From Piscicola geometra (taxonomy: Eukaryota > Annelida > Clitellata > Hirudinida > Piscicolidae): 64,000 nucleotides of DNA. The stretch is from NCBI GenBank assembly GCA_943735955.1, contig OX030964.1, positions 1,155,075-1,219,074 on the forward strand, given 5' to 3'. Positions 1 to 10,977 of this stretch are shown here, piece by piece; the first letter of the stretch is position 1, and the number at the start of each line of letters is the position of its first letter. The notes under the pieces were generated by a model. The model did no database searches and was not told the origin of the DNA. It was given only the letters and a program-made list of their open reading frames with translations. The translations under genes were made by a program, and so were the position numbers.

Positions 1-105
1 GTGCTGATGATGATGTTGTTGTTGTTGTAATAGGGGTGGTGCTGATGATGATGTTGTTGTTGTTGTTGTAATAGGGGTGGTGCTGATGATGATGTTTTTG
101 TTGTA
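1..105. repeat. GAT/GTT-rich minisatellite, about 40-bp units
   Basis: Two and a half units of GTGCTGATGATGATG followed by GTT repeats and AATAGGGGTG. The same unit returns at 800-885, on the other side of an intervening LINE fragment. Its reverse complement resembles the 29-bp array at 2520-2840. It lies in an ABHD17 intron whose donor is outside the window. Confidence 0.85.
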
Positions 106-799
106 ATTCGTCAAGTTGTTTAGCAGTCTGGAGAGAATAATTTCAACCAGCTGCGTTGCCCTGCCAGGCTCTTGTGTCAGTTCTCTTGTGTTTCTGTCCA
201 ACCCGTGTATTTCCCTTTCTGGTTCCAGGGCTGGGCAGTCTGTCCAGAGATGAGTTGTTGTCTCCTGGGCCGTCTTGCAGAGTCTGCACATGTTCTCTTG
301 GCTTAGACCAATTCTACATTGGTAGGCTCTGATCGCCGGGTGGTGCCCAGTACAGAACCTGCTCAGGTTAGTGCGAGCAAGTTTGGTGAGCTCCTCCTCA
401 GCTTTCTTGAGCCTGCCTTTGTAGATGCCATTCAGTCTGTCGTTACTGAAGTGGTGTCTTGAGGTCTGTGGCTTGTGACTGCTTGGCAGATCCCGGTTCT
501 TGATAGGTCTTGGTTGAAGGGGGTTAGCTGTGACCTACTTCCTGTAGCTGCCTCTGCATCAGCCTCGTCGTTTCCGATCAGATAGCAGTGGCTTGGCATC
601 CAGATAAAGAGGACCTTTTTGTTCAGGTTGGCACACTGTGCAGTTAGCTCTGAGATTCGATGGGAGGAGAGAGAGTTGGATGCCATTAGCGAAAGAAGCG
701 GCTTGCAATCGCACACAATCTTTGCCATGCTCCAGTCCTCTCTCTCACTCAACCATTTCAGAGCCTCCTCAACCGCAATTCTTTCAGTGTCCATTGAGT
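106..799 (-). pseudogene. Non-LTR retrotransposon 3' end: RNase H domain and C-terminal tail
   Basis: Read on the minus strand, 794 to 432 encodes an RNase HI-like segment. It has an acidic DTERIAVEEAL start, the strand IVCDCKPLLSL and the closing FIWMPSHCYLIGNDEADAEA. This GN-x-AD motif is typical of LINE-encoded RNase H. Near 432-460 the frame shifts. The homology then continues in another frame as a tail with HPAIRAYQCRIGLSQENMC and CRLC...H...C residues, down to about 106. The fragment is 5' truncated and frameshifted, so it is dead. Its 3' end runs directly into the CAA/CAT tract at 1-105. No reverse transcriptase remains here. The clade is not certain. Confidence 0.75.
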
Positions 800-885
800 T
801 ACTCTTGTTGTTGCTGTTGTAATAGGGGTGTTGATGATGATGATGTAATAGGGGTGGTGCTGATGATGATTTTGGGGGTGGTTGT
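800..885. repeat. Continuation of GAT/GTT minisatellite
   Basis: Units of GTTGTAATAGGGGTG plus GATGATGATG, matching 1-105. The LINE fragment at 106-799 therefore sits inside, or gave rise to, this array. Confidence 0.7.
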
Positions 886-892
886 AAGAATG

Positions 893-985
893 CCTATTGT
901 TCATCCTAGCAAACACAGGAGTGTTCATCCTGGTGCCTAGCAAACACAGGAGTGTTCATCCTGGTGCCTAGCAAACACAGGAGTG
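893..985. repeat. 31-bp tandem repeat, three copies
   Basis: Units contain GTTCATCCTGGTGCCTAGC then AAACACAGGAGT. The first copy is slightly divergent and the next two are near identical. Confidence 0.85.
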
Positions 986-1004
986 ACAAGGCACGAAAGC
1001 TGAA

Positions 1005-1840
1005 TCAAACAACAACAACCTTAAAGTTGGGTTGCTCAAAGTGCAAATGCAAGGGGCACAAAACCTCTGCATTGGTTCGTGCTACAAAGCACCTTGAGAC
1101 ACTGATCCAGAATATCTCGAGGAACTGAACGCCTTTTTCACCAGAGAAACGCTCATCCATGCACGAAAGAGGACTTGCCTGATGTTGACTGCCAGAACAC
1201 AGCGCAAACAGCCCTTGTCTAAGGACGCTTTTCTCGATGAAGCTCTTCATGCGCCCAAACGTACAAGTTGTGCACTTATAAGCAGTAAACTCCTTCAGGA
1301 AGCACTTGCTCTCATCAATATGGGATGGCGACCTCGAAGCCATATTCGTTGTTTCGAGTCTACGTCACAAGGAGGTGAAGGCACCGCCGTGCATGCGAAG
1401 TAACTTCCGGATACCTTGGAGTTGAACTGACATTGAATATGTCCTGCAAGTCACATATTCGTTTCTGTGGAAAGGGCAGCTTACTTCCCTCATTCGTCTA
1501 AAACTAGAGTACTGTGCTGCAGCGTGGAGTGCATGCAGTGAGGGAGGAAGGGATCAGTGACATGGAGCAGAAGATGAGCATGATAATGACGAACAGATAT
1601 GTACCACATGAGCAATAGCTACACATTAATGCTCGAGCACCACAATGCAAACTCTTGAGTCGAGAAGGACCAAACTGACGATGGTCTGCAAGACGACCAA
1701 CACCTTGCAGACTAAGCAGTCAATAAATTCCCTCCCTGGTTGGAGGCGAACACTGCATCAAGTGTCTGCCTTCACCAATCAACTTCCCATTAAAGTCACT
1801 GCTACTTCCCAGCATAACCACCTGGAAGAACTTACAAGGT
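1005..1840. other. Unassigned intronic sequence
   Basis: About 835 bases inside an ABHD17 intron. Short open frames exist on both strands (for example 1182-1403 plus and 1005-1343 minus), but none resembles a family I recognise. There is no tandem repeat. It may be decayed transposon sequence. Confidence 0.4.
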
Positions 1841-1849
1841 GACTTTTAT

Positions 1850-2520
1850 CACTGTGAAGCCTCCACCTTGGCATTCTCAAAGAAGGACTGACAACAAAAT
1901 CATCATCATCATCATCATCATCAAGCGGGCGCAGATAAGGAGCCAGGAGACCTCTTTTTCCGCGGCGCGCAAAATGACTCCAAACATTTTTGTTCACAGC
2001 CCACGGTTTAAGCTGAATGGCTTCAATCGTTGGCTGTCCTGGGTCGATGTATGCCGAGATTTGTTGTCTGTATGACATTCTTGATCTGCCAGGACGCTTC
2101 CGTGCTTTCATCTCGGACTCGTAGAACAAATAGCGGTGCACAGACTCAACCACCGGCATGCGAAAACAATGAGCAGTAAATGCAAGTTGTCGTTTTCTGA
2201 TCGTTTCGCTGATGCGCTCCTGTCCGACTCGTTTGTGACGTGGTCGCTGGACTGTTGCATTGCAAGCATCATCCGATAGCAAGTCCTTGCGAAGACGTCA
2301 AGTTTCTTCGATAATGCTGCAGTGAGTATCTAGGATTCGCAGCCGTAGAGCAAAATTGAGATGCAAGTGGCAAAAGCGAGATCACAAACTCATGACATGT
2401 TGAAGTGTGCAGAAAGCTGGCCTTGTATGCAGACTTGGCTGGTCGACTTGTCGTACAAGACCTTGATTGCCTTGACAACTTTCTCTGGGATTCCGTAGTG
2501 TTGCAGTATCGCAAACATCA
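1850..2520 (-). pseudogene. Non-LTR retrotransposon reverse transcriptase fragment, internally deleted
   Basis: Read from 2520 downward, the frames give YGIPEKVVKAIKVLYDKSTS, a typical LINE RT palm segment. After a jump comes SILLYGCES-like sequence. Then 2282-1950 gives the C-terminal region (RKRQLAFTAHCFRMP, KARKRPGRSRMSYRQQISAY) seen after the RT domain in many LINEs of marine invertebrates. The catalytic YADD block between these parts is missing, and stops and frameshifts break the rest. The 3' end runs into an eight-unit GAT tract at 1900-1924 (CAT/ATC on the plus strand). It is inactive. Confidence 0.7.
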
Positions 2521-2850
2521 CATTATCATCATCATGAGCACTCCTATTACAACATCATCATCATGAGCACTCTTTCCACAACATCATTATCATCATGACC
2601 ACTCCTATTACACATCATCATCATGACCACTCCTATTACAACATCATCATCATGAGCACTCCTATTACAACATCATCATCATGAGCACTCCTATTACAAC
2701 ATCATCATCATGACCACTCTTATCACAATATCATCATCATCATGACCACTCCTATTACACCATCATCATCATGAGCACTCCTATTACATCATCATCATCA
2801 TGACCCCTTCTATTACAACATCATCATCATGACCACTCTTTTTACATCAT
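2520..2850. repeat. 29-bp minisatellite (CATCATCATGASCACTCCTATTACAA family)
   Basis: About eleven copies of a unit of ATCATCATCATGA, then GCACTCC or CCACTCC, then TATTACAAC. Copies differ at the G/C after GA. The unit shares its CATCATCATGACCAC core with the 25-bp WDR5 satellite at 35665-49098. It leads up to the acceptor of the ABHD17 exon at 2893. Confidence 0.9.
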
Positions 2851-2892
2851 CATGACCATCACCATCATCACCATGACGACGACGAAACACAG

Positions 2893-2987
2893 GTGGGGGG
2901 AGTGGTGTTGCACTCGCCTCTGACTTCCGGCTTGAGACTCGCCTTCCCTGAGACGAAGAGGACCTGGTGCTTCGACGCCTTCCCCAA
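2893..2987 (+). CDS. ABHD17: ABHD17 exon (penultimate but two)
   Basis: Encodes [20 protein letters not shown] through CFDAFP plus two bases of an Asn codon. The acceptor is ...CGAAACACAG after a CAT/GAC-rich tract. The donor GTCGGTGCTGATGATG runs straight into GAT repeats. Confidence 0.93.
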
Positions 2988-5900
2988 GTCGGTGCTGATG
3001 ATGATGATGATGGTGCTAATGATGCTGATGATGATGATGATGATGGTGCTAATGATGCTGATGATGATGGTGGTGGTGGTGTTGTTGTCGCTTTTAGTTC
3101 TTTGTTCCTATCCCGCATGACCGAACCATTCCGGTCTCATGCGGAGAAGGTAGCTGAACACCTCCCCTCTCTCTCTCTCAGAGCCTCATCGCATTGATCG
3201 GTGTGGATGAGCTCTTCTCTCTCTTTCCTGCTGCTCTTGCAGTCCCAGAAGTGGTCTGGGTTGGTCTCCACTTCACCACACAGCTCACAGGTGGCGTCTT
3301 CATTCAGGATGTTCCTGCTGTAGAACGCTGTGGCTGGACAGTGGCCGCTGCGTAGCTGGACCAGAAGTGTCTCTGCTCGCCTACCGGTGCCATCTTCCCT
3401 TTTCAGCGGGGCACCGTAGATTCGTTTTCGTCTCGGTTTCGACAGCTCAGGAAGTTTCATACTTTTTGTAAGGAGGCTCTTGATTGCCGACCACGTGACA
3501 GACGTTGCTTCGGCTGGCTCTTAAGAGATCCTCTTTTGTCCTACTGAGCTGCCGATCGTCGAATCTTGCTGCGTTCCGTAAACTTTCGACACTTCCTTTA
3601 CTGTCAGTGAAGATGGTCGCTCTGCCTGGCTGATGCTCAACGATCCACTTTGCTGCTAAGCTGATGGCTCGGAGTTCAGCATCATGGGCTGTACAGAGTA
3701 CCACTGCTGCTTCCAACCAGACGTCCCTAACCACCTCACCCTCCATAACCACCACTGCACTTCCACCATTCTTGTTGTTGTCGCCTACAGACCCATCAGT
3801 GTAGATGACCACTCCCCCTTCCTGCTTACGTAGCATCATTGTTTTCTCAACTTCAGCCTGGAGCACCTCTTTTGCAGACTTTTTGTTGGCTCCACCTGAG
3901 AGTTCACTGCACAGCTGAAGTGAAGCGTTGGTGATTCATGGTGATGCTGATGATGATGATGATGTTGGTGCTGATGATGATGTTGGTGCTGATGATGATG
4001 TTGGTGGTGGTGGCTGTGAGGTAGTGTTGAAGAGGTGGAGGGAGGGGGTTGGTTAGTGGTGGTGTGGGGTTGAAAGAGGCGGGTGAAGAGAATGATGGAC
4101 TGAGAGAGGGGATGGTAAGGAAGAAAGGAGGAAGTGGATATTGGAACTGTTTAAAAGTATCAACATCATCATTATCATAACCACAGCATCGACAAGGTGC
4201 CTAAGATAACTTCTCTTGTGTTGGTGATTCACGGCACAGAAGACGAGGTAGTCTCATCTATCCATTTATCAATCCATCCATTCATCCATTTATCCATCCA
4301 TCTATCCATTCATCTATCCATTCATCTATCCATTCATCTATCCATTCATCTATCCATTCATCTATCCATTCATCTATCCATTCATCTATCCATTCATCTA
4401 TCCATTCATCTATCCATTCATCTATCCATTCATCTATCCATTCATCTATCCATTCATCTATCCATTCATCTATCCATTCATCTATCCATTCATCTATCCA
4501 TTCATCTATCCACTGATCTATCCATTCATCTATCCATTCATCCATCCATTCATCTATCCATTCATCTATCCATTCATCTATCCATTCATCTATCCATTCA
4601 TCTATCCATTCATCTATCCATTCATCTATCCATTCATCTATCCACTCATCTATCCATTCATCTATCCATTCATCCATCCATTCATCTATCCATTCATCTA
4701 TCCATCCATTCATTCATCTATCCATCCATTCATCTATCCATTCATCTATCCATTCATCTATCCATTCATCCATCCATTCATCTATCCATTCATCTATCCA
4801 TTCATCTATCCATTCATCTATCCATTCATCTATCCATTCATCTATCCATTCATCTATCCATTCATCCATCCATTCATCTATCCATTCATCTATCCATTCA
4901 TCTATCCATTCATCTATCCATTCATCTATCCATTCATCTATCCATTCATCTATCCATTCATCTATCCATTCATCTATCCATTCATCTATCCATTCATCTA
5001 TTCATCCATTTATCCATCTATCCATCCATTCATCTATCCATTCATCTATCCATTCATCTATCCATTCATCTATCCATTCATCTATCCATTCATCTATCCA
5101 TTCATCTATCCATTCATCCATCCATTCATCTATCCATTCATCTATCCATTCATCTATCCATTCATCTATCCATTCATCTATCCATTCATCTATCCATTCA
5201 TCTATCCATTCATCTATCCATTCATCTATCCATTCATCTATCCATTCATCCATCCATTCATCTATCCATTCATCTATCCATTCATCTATCCATTCATCTA
5301 TCCATTCATCCATCCATTCATCTATCCATTCATCTATCCATTCATCTATCCATTCATCTATCCATTCATCTATCCATTCATTCATCCATCTATCCATCCA
5401 TTCATCTAATAATCCATTCATCTATCCATTCATCTATCCATTCATCTATCCATTCATCTATCCATTCATCTATCCATTCATCTATCCATTCATGTATCCA
5501 TTCATCTATCCATTCATCCATCCATTCATCCATCCATTCATCTATCCATTCTTCTATCCATTCATCTATCCATTCATCTAATAATCCATTCATCTATCCA
5601 TTCATCTATCCATTCATCTATCCATTCATCTATCCATTCATCTATCCATTCATCTATCCATTCATCTATCCATTCATCCATCCATTCATCTATCCATTCA
5701 TCTATCCATTCATCTATCCATTCATCTATCCACTCATCTATCCATTCATCTATCCATTCATCTATCCATTCATATATCCATTCATCTATCCATTCATCTA
5801 TCCATTCATCTATCCATTCATCTATCCATTCATCTATCCATTCATCTATCCATTCATCTATCCATTCATCTATCCATTCATATATCCATTCATCTATCCA

Positions 5901-8900
5901 TCCATTCATCTAATAATCCATTCATCCATCTATCCATCCATTCATCCATCTATCCATCCATTCATCTATCCATCCATTCATCTAATAATCCATTCATCCA
6001 TCTATCCATCCATTCATCCATCTATCCATCCATTCATCCATCTATCCATCCATTCATCTATCCATCCATTCATCTAATAATCCATTCATCCATCTATCCA
6101 TCCATTCATCCATCTATCCATCCATTCATCCATCTATCCATCCATTCATCCATCTATCCATCCATTCATCCAATAATCCATTCATCCATCCATTCATCCA
6201 ATAATCCATCCATCTATTCATCCATCTATCCAACCAACCATTCATTCATCTATCCTACATGTTCCCCACCATCACCATCATCGCTATCATCATCACCATC
6301 ACCCACCACCACCAGCATAATCATCATCACCACCACCATGACCATGATCATAATCAGGTGGTGGACTTCTCGCACGGTCAGTTGATCCAGCAGAGATGCC
6401 CTCGCACGTGTGAGCCCCTGTGGCTGGATGGGGCAGGCCACAACGACATCGAGATCTACCCGCAGTACATCCAGGTGGCTTGGTGGTGCTTGAGGTGGTG
6501 CTTGAGGTGGTGCTTGAGGGGGTGCTTGAGGGGGTGCTTGAGGAGTGCTTTGCGGTAGGGGTGGGAAGGTGGTTTGAGGGGGCTCTTGAGGGGCTCTTGA
6601 GGGGGTTTGAGGGGGTGGCAGGGCTCGCGCTTTTGAGGGCCACTGGGTCAATGTACCCACTTTTTCTAAATTGGCCCAAAAGAATCTTGATTGGCCCCAA
6701 TGAATTTTTGTTTCATTTTCATTAACCTTCATTTTTAGATCTTTCTTTGTCTAAAGGGATCTCGAGTGAAAAGTTTTTATTGAAAAGTTGAGCCCGTCAA
6801 AATTAGCCTCGTGTTTTAATCGGGTCATTCGCGTTCAGACTCGATCAATCTTTATAAGCCAATACACTTATATTGTATAGCATACTTTGTAATACCGTTA
6901 GGTCATTAAAGTCGCCTTAGATTAAAGAAATATAAAAAAATGATTTTTTCATTGCCTTAAAAGAAAGATTAACGCTCACTTCTCCTAATCCTTAAACACC
7001 AACACAGGTCGATTCGACCCATACCATTACTCAATCGCTCACTGTGTTTTTAATTGTGAAGTTATTTTGTCTGATTATTTATTGAAAATCTAACACACTT
7101 TTCAGATGTGAAATATCATTTATAGTTTCGGTTTAACAGCCTTCTAAAATCTTTAGTAACGTTCGCGACCGTATGGGTCGAAACGACCCATGAAATTAAT
7201 AACACGAATTGAATAGCTCACGTTAAATTGGGAACATTTTTTCACCATCACAAAAGTTAGCAAAATTAATACTTGACATTTTCGACAACGTTAGACAGTT
7301 TTTTTAAAGAATTTTCTGTAGCACAAACGACTACCTGTCTTGGCTGATGAGTTAGAAAGTACTGGGTGATTATGAATAATTTATATATTGCTTTTATCTT
7401 ATTTTTTAATATAGCTGTGCTCTTAAAATTTTAAAAAAGCTATTTTTTCTTCACTTTTTTGAGGCTTAAACTCACGCCAGAAGATGTAAAGAGTGAATGC
7501 TGAAACGTCTACCATATGTTGAAAAAAATTTTTTGGCTACTATAATAATGCTCGTCCTTATTTGTCACTTTACGCAAGAAATATTCACTTCAGAAGATGT
7601 CATTCGTTTCACACATAATTTCTTTCCAAATTGGAACAGAAAATTCCTAATCAGAATATCCAATAGTGAAGAATTGCCACATCATTTAAAAATTGAAAAT
7701 ATTTACAAAAAATGAAAGAGTTAAGGAAATTATTTGAAGAAAAGAAAACTTCAAAAACTTTACAGCCTTTACCAAAAAAAGACTACAAACATATTTAGCT
7801 TCAGATTCCGAACATTACTAAGCCAATCATTAAACTTTATAGAACAGAATCTGAGGTATGTTTTGAGAGCTGTCTTCTTGTTTGGTGGCAACAGCACGAA
7901 GAAGCATATCCGGCTCTTGCGAAACTGGCAAGAAAGGACTTGTGGGGACACATAGGTAGCAAGAAAAGAGTCTTTTTAATAATAATAATAATAATAATTG
8001 TCGTTTTTGTATAGCGCCCGGGCACGAAACTGAAGCGCTCTCACTACGTCGTAATGCAATAAAGAAATAAACATAATTATAATAGTAATTTTGCAAAAAA
8101 GAAAGCAAAGAGTAGCATGGAGTAATTATTTTGAGTGATAAGCTAAATTAAAATAATTAGTTTTCAGTTTGGCTGTGAAAGTCGAAAATTGGTTGATGTT
8201 GCGAAGTGCAGGTGGAAGGGCATTCCAAGTTGTTGGAGCTGCGTGACGGAATGCTCTTTTTGAGATGTTTTTTGTAGTGGATTCTTGGTTGAGGAGAAGA
8301 GATGAAGATGAACGCAGTTATTTGTTTGATGTTTTGTTAGTTACGAGTTTGCTGAGATATGACGGTATTGAGGTTTGAAGAATTTTGAATGTGGTGATGG
8401 CTATTTTAAAGGATATTCGAAAGTCTATAGGAAGCCGGTGGAGTTTTATAAGATTATCATTTGATGATTGAACAAGGTGATGGCCTGGGTAATCACAGTT
8501 GAGTATGATTCTAGCAGCCTTGTTTAATACTGAATGTAGACGATATCTTTCTTGATTGGTGATATTGTATAATAGCGAGTTACACTGTAGTCAAGACTGC
8601 TTAGTATTAGACATCGGGAAAGTGAGGCGGAGAGATCAGTAGTAATGAATGGGCGTGTGTGTTTGATTGCTTTGAGATGATAGTGTGATGATTGGATGAT
8701 GGATGTGATGTGGTTTTTGAAAGTGAGTTTGCTGTCGAGGGTGACTCCGAGTATTTTGAGAGTGTTATTGATGGGGATGTTATTTGAGTTGATGTCGACA
8801 GATGATATGGTATTTAAACTATTTAGTTGAAAAGGGGTGCCTAGTTTTATTATTTCTGATTCAGTGGTGTTAAACTGGAGATAGTTATTGAGAAACCAAG

Positions 8901-10944
8901 TTTCCATGGTTTGTATGCAAGATGTGAGGTTACTAGGTGTGATGAATTGAAGAAGTTGTATATCATCAGCATATTTATGGTGGGTTATATTGAATTGGTT
9001 GACTATATTTGAGATAGGTGAGATGTATGTGGTGAAAAGAAGCGGTTCAAGAACAGAGCCTTGAGGAACGCCGTGTTGTATATTGGTTGGTGATGAGATG
9101 TGTGTACCTAATTTAACTTGATAATGTCTATTTTCTAAATAAGATGACAGCCAGTTTAGGGCTGTTTCTGTAGAGTGGTAAGGTTTGTAGGCTGATTGAT
9201 GACTGGGGTAGTTTGGATTGTAGGTGATATGAGGTTTTAATTGTTTTAATACGGCCCTTTCCATAATTTAGATCCAACTAATGTTGAAAACTTGTTTGCT
9301 TGAGTAACTGGCTCAAAAATGATCTGTGACATTGCATTTTTAATCATTCATGGATTCATTTTTTAAAAATGTGTATTACTTTTATGAAAAAATTCAGAGA
9401 AAATTTATTTGTAAGAAAAAAAAATTATGCTATTTTATACTAATGTCAAAAATGCTAAAAACATTGCGTTAAAATACCTTTAAAGCACGATTAAATTTTA
9501 TTATCGAACGATTAACGGCGATTAAAATGTATGCCATAGTTTTTCTTTTTTCGTTGTAACTTCTTTGGGTTATACTCGAAGATTTATGCATACAGTTCTC
9601 ACTAATCCGATACAGCGATTTTGCATTTCAAGGAACAATTCTAGTAGAGTAAAAAATTATTCGTAACAACTGTTAGTCAAGCGTCAAGATGTTCTATCAG
9701 GTTGATTATATTCCCAAATGTTCGAGTTGCTCTCCTCCGTGATCATTACCAAAAAATGACTTCATTTTCAAACAATACCCCGTTTTGGCCTCACAAAGAG
9801 ACCAAGTTTAAAGTCATATTTTCATGATTTAGATGGCATGTAATGTTCTAAACTGAAACGACTTCAAAATGGTCTAAACTTTTCATCCACCTTTACATAC
9901 TCACGTCGAATTTGATGGTTTTTCTTGCCACGTGTCATGATCAGCGCCCATGGAGCAAACTTTGTTTTTTTGGCTTCAAAACCTTCTGATATTAATAAAA
10001 TCAAGTCTTTAAAATTTGGATATTAATTCACATATATTTCGTTATCTTAATTGGCTAATACATTGACCACAATGCCTGTAATGGTTCACCTCTTCCATTA
10101 TAAACCCCTATAAGAATAGTGGCATCTTTTTAAAAAAATAAGTAAATTCTGATAATTATTTATACAAATATATGAAAGTTTTATAAAAAATCACTATTAC
10201 TCGACAACAAAAGTTATAGTGAAAATATCGTTGAAATATGCGACGGGTTTATTCAACCCATGCGGACGCCAGCGTTATTTTTTTCGATTGGTGTTTGAGG
10301 GTTTAAAAAAAAATAGAAAAAAAATAGAATAATTATAAGAGAAAGAAGACATTTTCTATGTGAAGTTTTATTGATTTGAACTAGGTGCTTATTTAAGGTG
10401 AGTTAAAAAATATATAAAAGTGCGCATTATACATGGGACTTTAAAAAATTGCCCTAATAAATTAAGGCCTAGCGCGAGCCCTGGGGTCGTTTGAGGGAGG
10501 GTTTGAGGGGGTGGTTGGTTGGTTGGGTGGCTTGAGCTGGTGGTGATGTAGATTCAAGTGGGTGAATGGGAAGGAGGGTGGGTGGTGGTGATGATGATGA
10601 TTTGAAGTATGCCTAGTGGAGGGTTGGCGGATGGGAGGTCAAAGAAGGAGGGTGGTTTGGTGGATGGGAGGTCAAAGAAGGGGGGAGGGGGTGGGTTGAG
10701 AAATTCTTTCAGAGTGGCAAAAAATAAAGTGAAGTTATTGTAGTGAGTTTCAGAGATAAAGATATTTATATAGGAGGATTATTCCCTTATATAATGCGAG
10801 AGAGGTTGCCACTAGCTAGCCACATTCTTTGAAAATTAAGTGACATTCAAACTCACAACTGACATCATTATCACCACTATCATCATTATTACCACCTCAC
10901 AGCGACTGGAACGCTTCGTGAACGTCGACTTGCTGGTCAACTGA
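2893..10944 (+). CDS. ABHD17: ABHD17 family alpha/beta-hydrolase, last four coding exons (5' partial)
   Basis: The exons 2893-2987, 4187-4247, 6358-6474 and 10903-10944 join in frame to 104 residues and a TGA stop. They match the C-terminal third of ABHD17 (FAM108) proteins, which in vertebrates remove palmitate from N-Ras and PSD-95 at membranes. Visible in order are [18 protein letters not shown] and CFDAFPNIDK, then LVIHGTEDE with the acidic residue of the catalytic triad, DFSHG, and [14 protein letters not shown] with the triad histidine. The protein ends [13 protein letters not shown]. The nucleophile-serine exon and the N-terminal palmitoylated cysteine cluster are not in the window. 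Which paralogue it is cannot be told. All four junctions keep phase and use AG/GT, so the gene looks functional. The gene is convergent with ATP5MG. The introns are mostly repeats or transposons. Confidence 0.93.
2988..3100. repeat. GAT-rich repeat at ABHD17 donor
   Basis: Units of GATGATGATGATGGTGCTAAT follow the donor at once. The intron 2988-4186 is this tract plus a LINE fragment (3100-3920) and a second GAT tract (3940-4010). Confidence 0.8.
3100..3920 (-). pseudogene. Second non-LTR retrotransposon RNase H / C-terminal fragment
   Basis: On the minus strand, 3866-3447 encodes an RNase H domain with VVIYTDGSV, a glycine-rich GGSAVVV strand, [13 protein letters not shown] and [14 protein letters not shown]. 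These hold the expected D, E and D residues. A frameshift near 3450-3465 leads into 3460-3137, which has [22 protein letters not shown] and [17 protein letters not shown], a CCHC-type knuckle. The 3' end (GATAGGAACAAAGAACTAAAAG) runs into CAA/CCA/CAT repeats at about 3060-3100. It is from a different family than the fragment at 106-799. It is truncated and frameshifted. Confidence 0.78.
3940..4012. repeat. GCTGATGATGATGTTGGT tandem repeat
   Basis: Four units of 18 to 24 bases on the upstream side of the LINE fragment, similar in content to 2988-3090. Confidence 0.8.
4187..4247 (+). CDS. ABHD17: ABHD17 exon with HGTEDE motif
   Basis: Starts with the third base of an Asn codon shared with the previous exon. 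It encodes [20 protein letters not shown], which includes the acidic member of the Ser-Asp-His triad. The acceptor is ATCATTATCATAACCACAG and the donor is GTAGTC. An open frame that runs on for about 600 codons into the repeat is an artefact. Confidence 0.93.
4257..6256. repeat. 12-bp (TCTATCCATTCA) array filling an ABHD17 intron
   Basis: About 2.0 kb of near-perfect TCTATCCATTCA units with occasional TCCATCCATTCA and TAATAATCCA variants. The array starts about 9 bases after the donor at 4248 and reaches to about 100 bases before the acceptor at 6357. The rest of the 2110-bp intron is a CAT/CAC tract. Variants cluster in the last 350 bases. Long open frames on both strands (SIHLSIHL..., DEWIDEWI...) come only from the repeat. 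Confidence 0.97.
6358..6474 (+). CDS. ABHD17: ABHD17 exon with catalytic histidine
   Basis: Thirty-nine codons in phase 0, including [14 protein letters not shown] and [25 protein letters not shown] holds the triad histidine. The acceptor ends ATGATCATAATCAG after CAT/CAC repeats, and the donor is GTGGCT. Confidence 0.93.
6480..6618. repeat. TTGAGGGGGTGC-type G-rich repeat
   Basis: Degenerate units of GGTGCTTGAGGTGGT and TTGAGGGGGT start five bases after the donor. Similar TTTGAGGG sequence resumes at 10484-10560, beyond the inserted transposon, so the hAT insertion split this tract. Confidence 0.75.
7730..7970 (+). pseudogene. hAT transposase C-terminal dimerisation fragment
   Basis: A plus-strand frame near 7845-7965 reads [20 protein letters not shown], the WW...YP-x-LA-x-LAR signature of the hAT dimerisation domain. 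Just after it, sequence ending GACACATAGGTAGCAAG is interrupted by the LINE at 7971. The non-autonomous copy at 29515-29998 carries the same stretch uninterrupted. Upstream reading (7497-7715) is open but not recognised. Confidence 0.6.
7971..9262 (-). mobile_element. CR1-like LINE, 5' truncated, inserted in a hAT fragment
   Basis: The minus-strand frame 9264-8524 encodes an RT segment: [15 protein letters not shown], then (after a deletion of the block with the first catalytic Asp) [39 protein letters not shown] and [18 protein letters not shown]. Homology continues in other frames to about 8160. The 3' UTR holds a GCGCTATACAAAAACGACAA motif and an ATT-repeat tail at 7977-7998. Both boundaries are set by comparison with the uninterrupted target at 29760-29800. 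The deletion and stops make it inactive. Confidence 0.75.
9263..10470. other. AT-rich remainder of the nested transposons
   Basis: Sequence 9263-9540 matches, inverted, the hAT-derived MITE at 29515-29790. The rest to 10240 shows no coding frame or tandem repeat that I can name. Confidence 0.5.
10500..10900. other. 3' part of the last ABHD17 intron
   Basis: Contains a G-rich tract with a duplicated GGATGGGAGGTCAAAGAAGG (about 10629-10680). It ends in the CAT/ATT-rich acceptor tract ATCATCATTATTACCACC before CTCACAG. Confidence 0.6.
10903..10944 (+). CDS. ABHD17: ABHD17 last coding exon
   Basis: Encodes [13 protein letters not shown] and a TGA stop (10942-10944). It matches the RL(K/R)-x-F(I/V)-x-x-(E/D)L ending of the family. 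The phase fits the previous exon. Confidence 0.88.
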   Translation, partial: RLERFVNVDLLVN

Positions 10945-10977
10945 AGACTGCATGTGGTTGTTTGCGTCTAACTATTC

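Larger units (their letters stand above)
6984..10300. mobile_element. Possible nested piggyBac-like element ends
   Basis: CCTTAAACACCAAC at 6984 and the reverse complement of ATTGGTGTTTGAGGG near 10283-10298 form imperfect inverted ends of the form CCYTYAAACACCAAY. Each is followed inward by a palindrome of GGGTCGATTCGACCC type (near 7010, 7170 and 10250). The right end abuts TTTAAA, which fits a TTAA target. No transposase is recognised, so this rests on end similarity alone. Confidence 0.35.
6619..10483. mobile_element. hAT-like DNA transposon with 13-bp perfect terminal inverted repeats, hosting nested insertions
   Basis: The left end CAGGGCTCGCGCT (6619-6631) is matched by its exact reverse complement at 10471-10483. 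A CAG...CTG boundary is usual for hAT elements. A clean 8-bp target duplication is not visible (GGGGGTGG before, GGGTCGTT after). No complete transposase is seen. The interior holds a possible piggyBac-like pair of ends, a hAT dimerisation fragment and a CR1-like LINE. It interrupts the final ABHD17 intron (6475-10902). Confidence 0.6.

Noticed and set aside
1005..1403. Cys-rich GCSKCKCKGHKT plus-strand peptide as a CXC domain
   Set aside because: It is too short, stops follow soon, and the domain spacing is not met.
4197..6077. 626-codon open frame (SIHLSIHL...) and its antisense frames
   Set aside because: Its first 17 codons are a real ABHD17 exon, but the rest is translation of the 12-bp repeat, which happens to lack stops. 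The true exon ends at 4247 with a GT donor.
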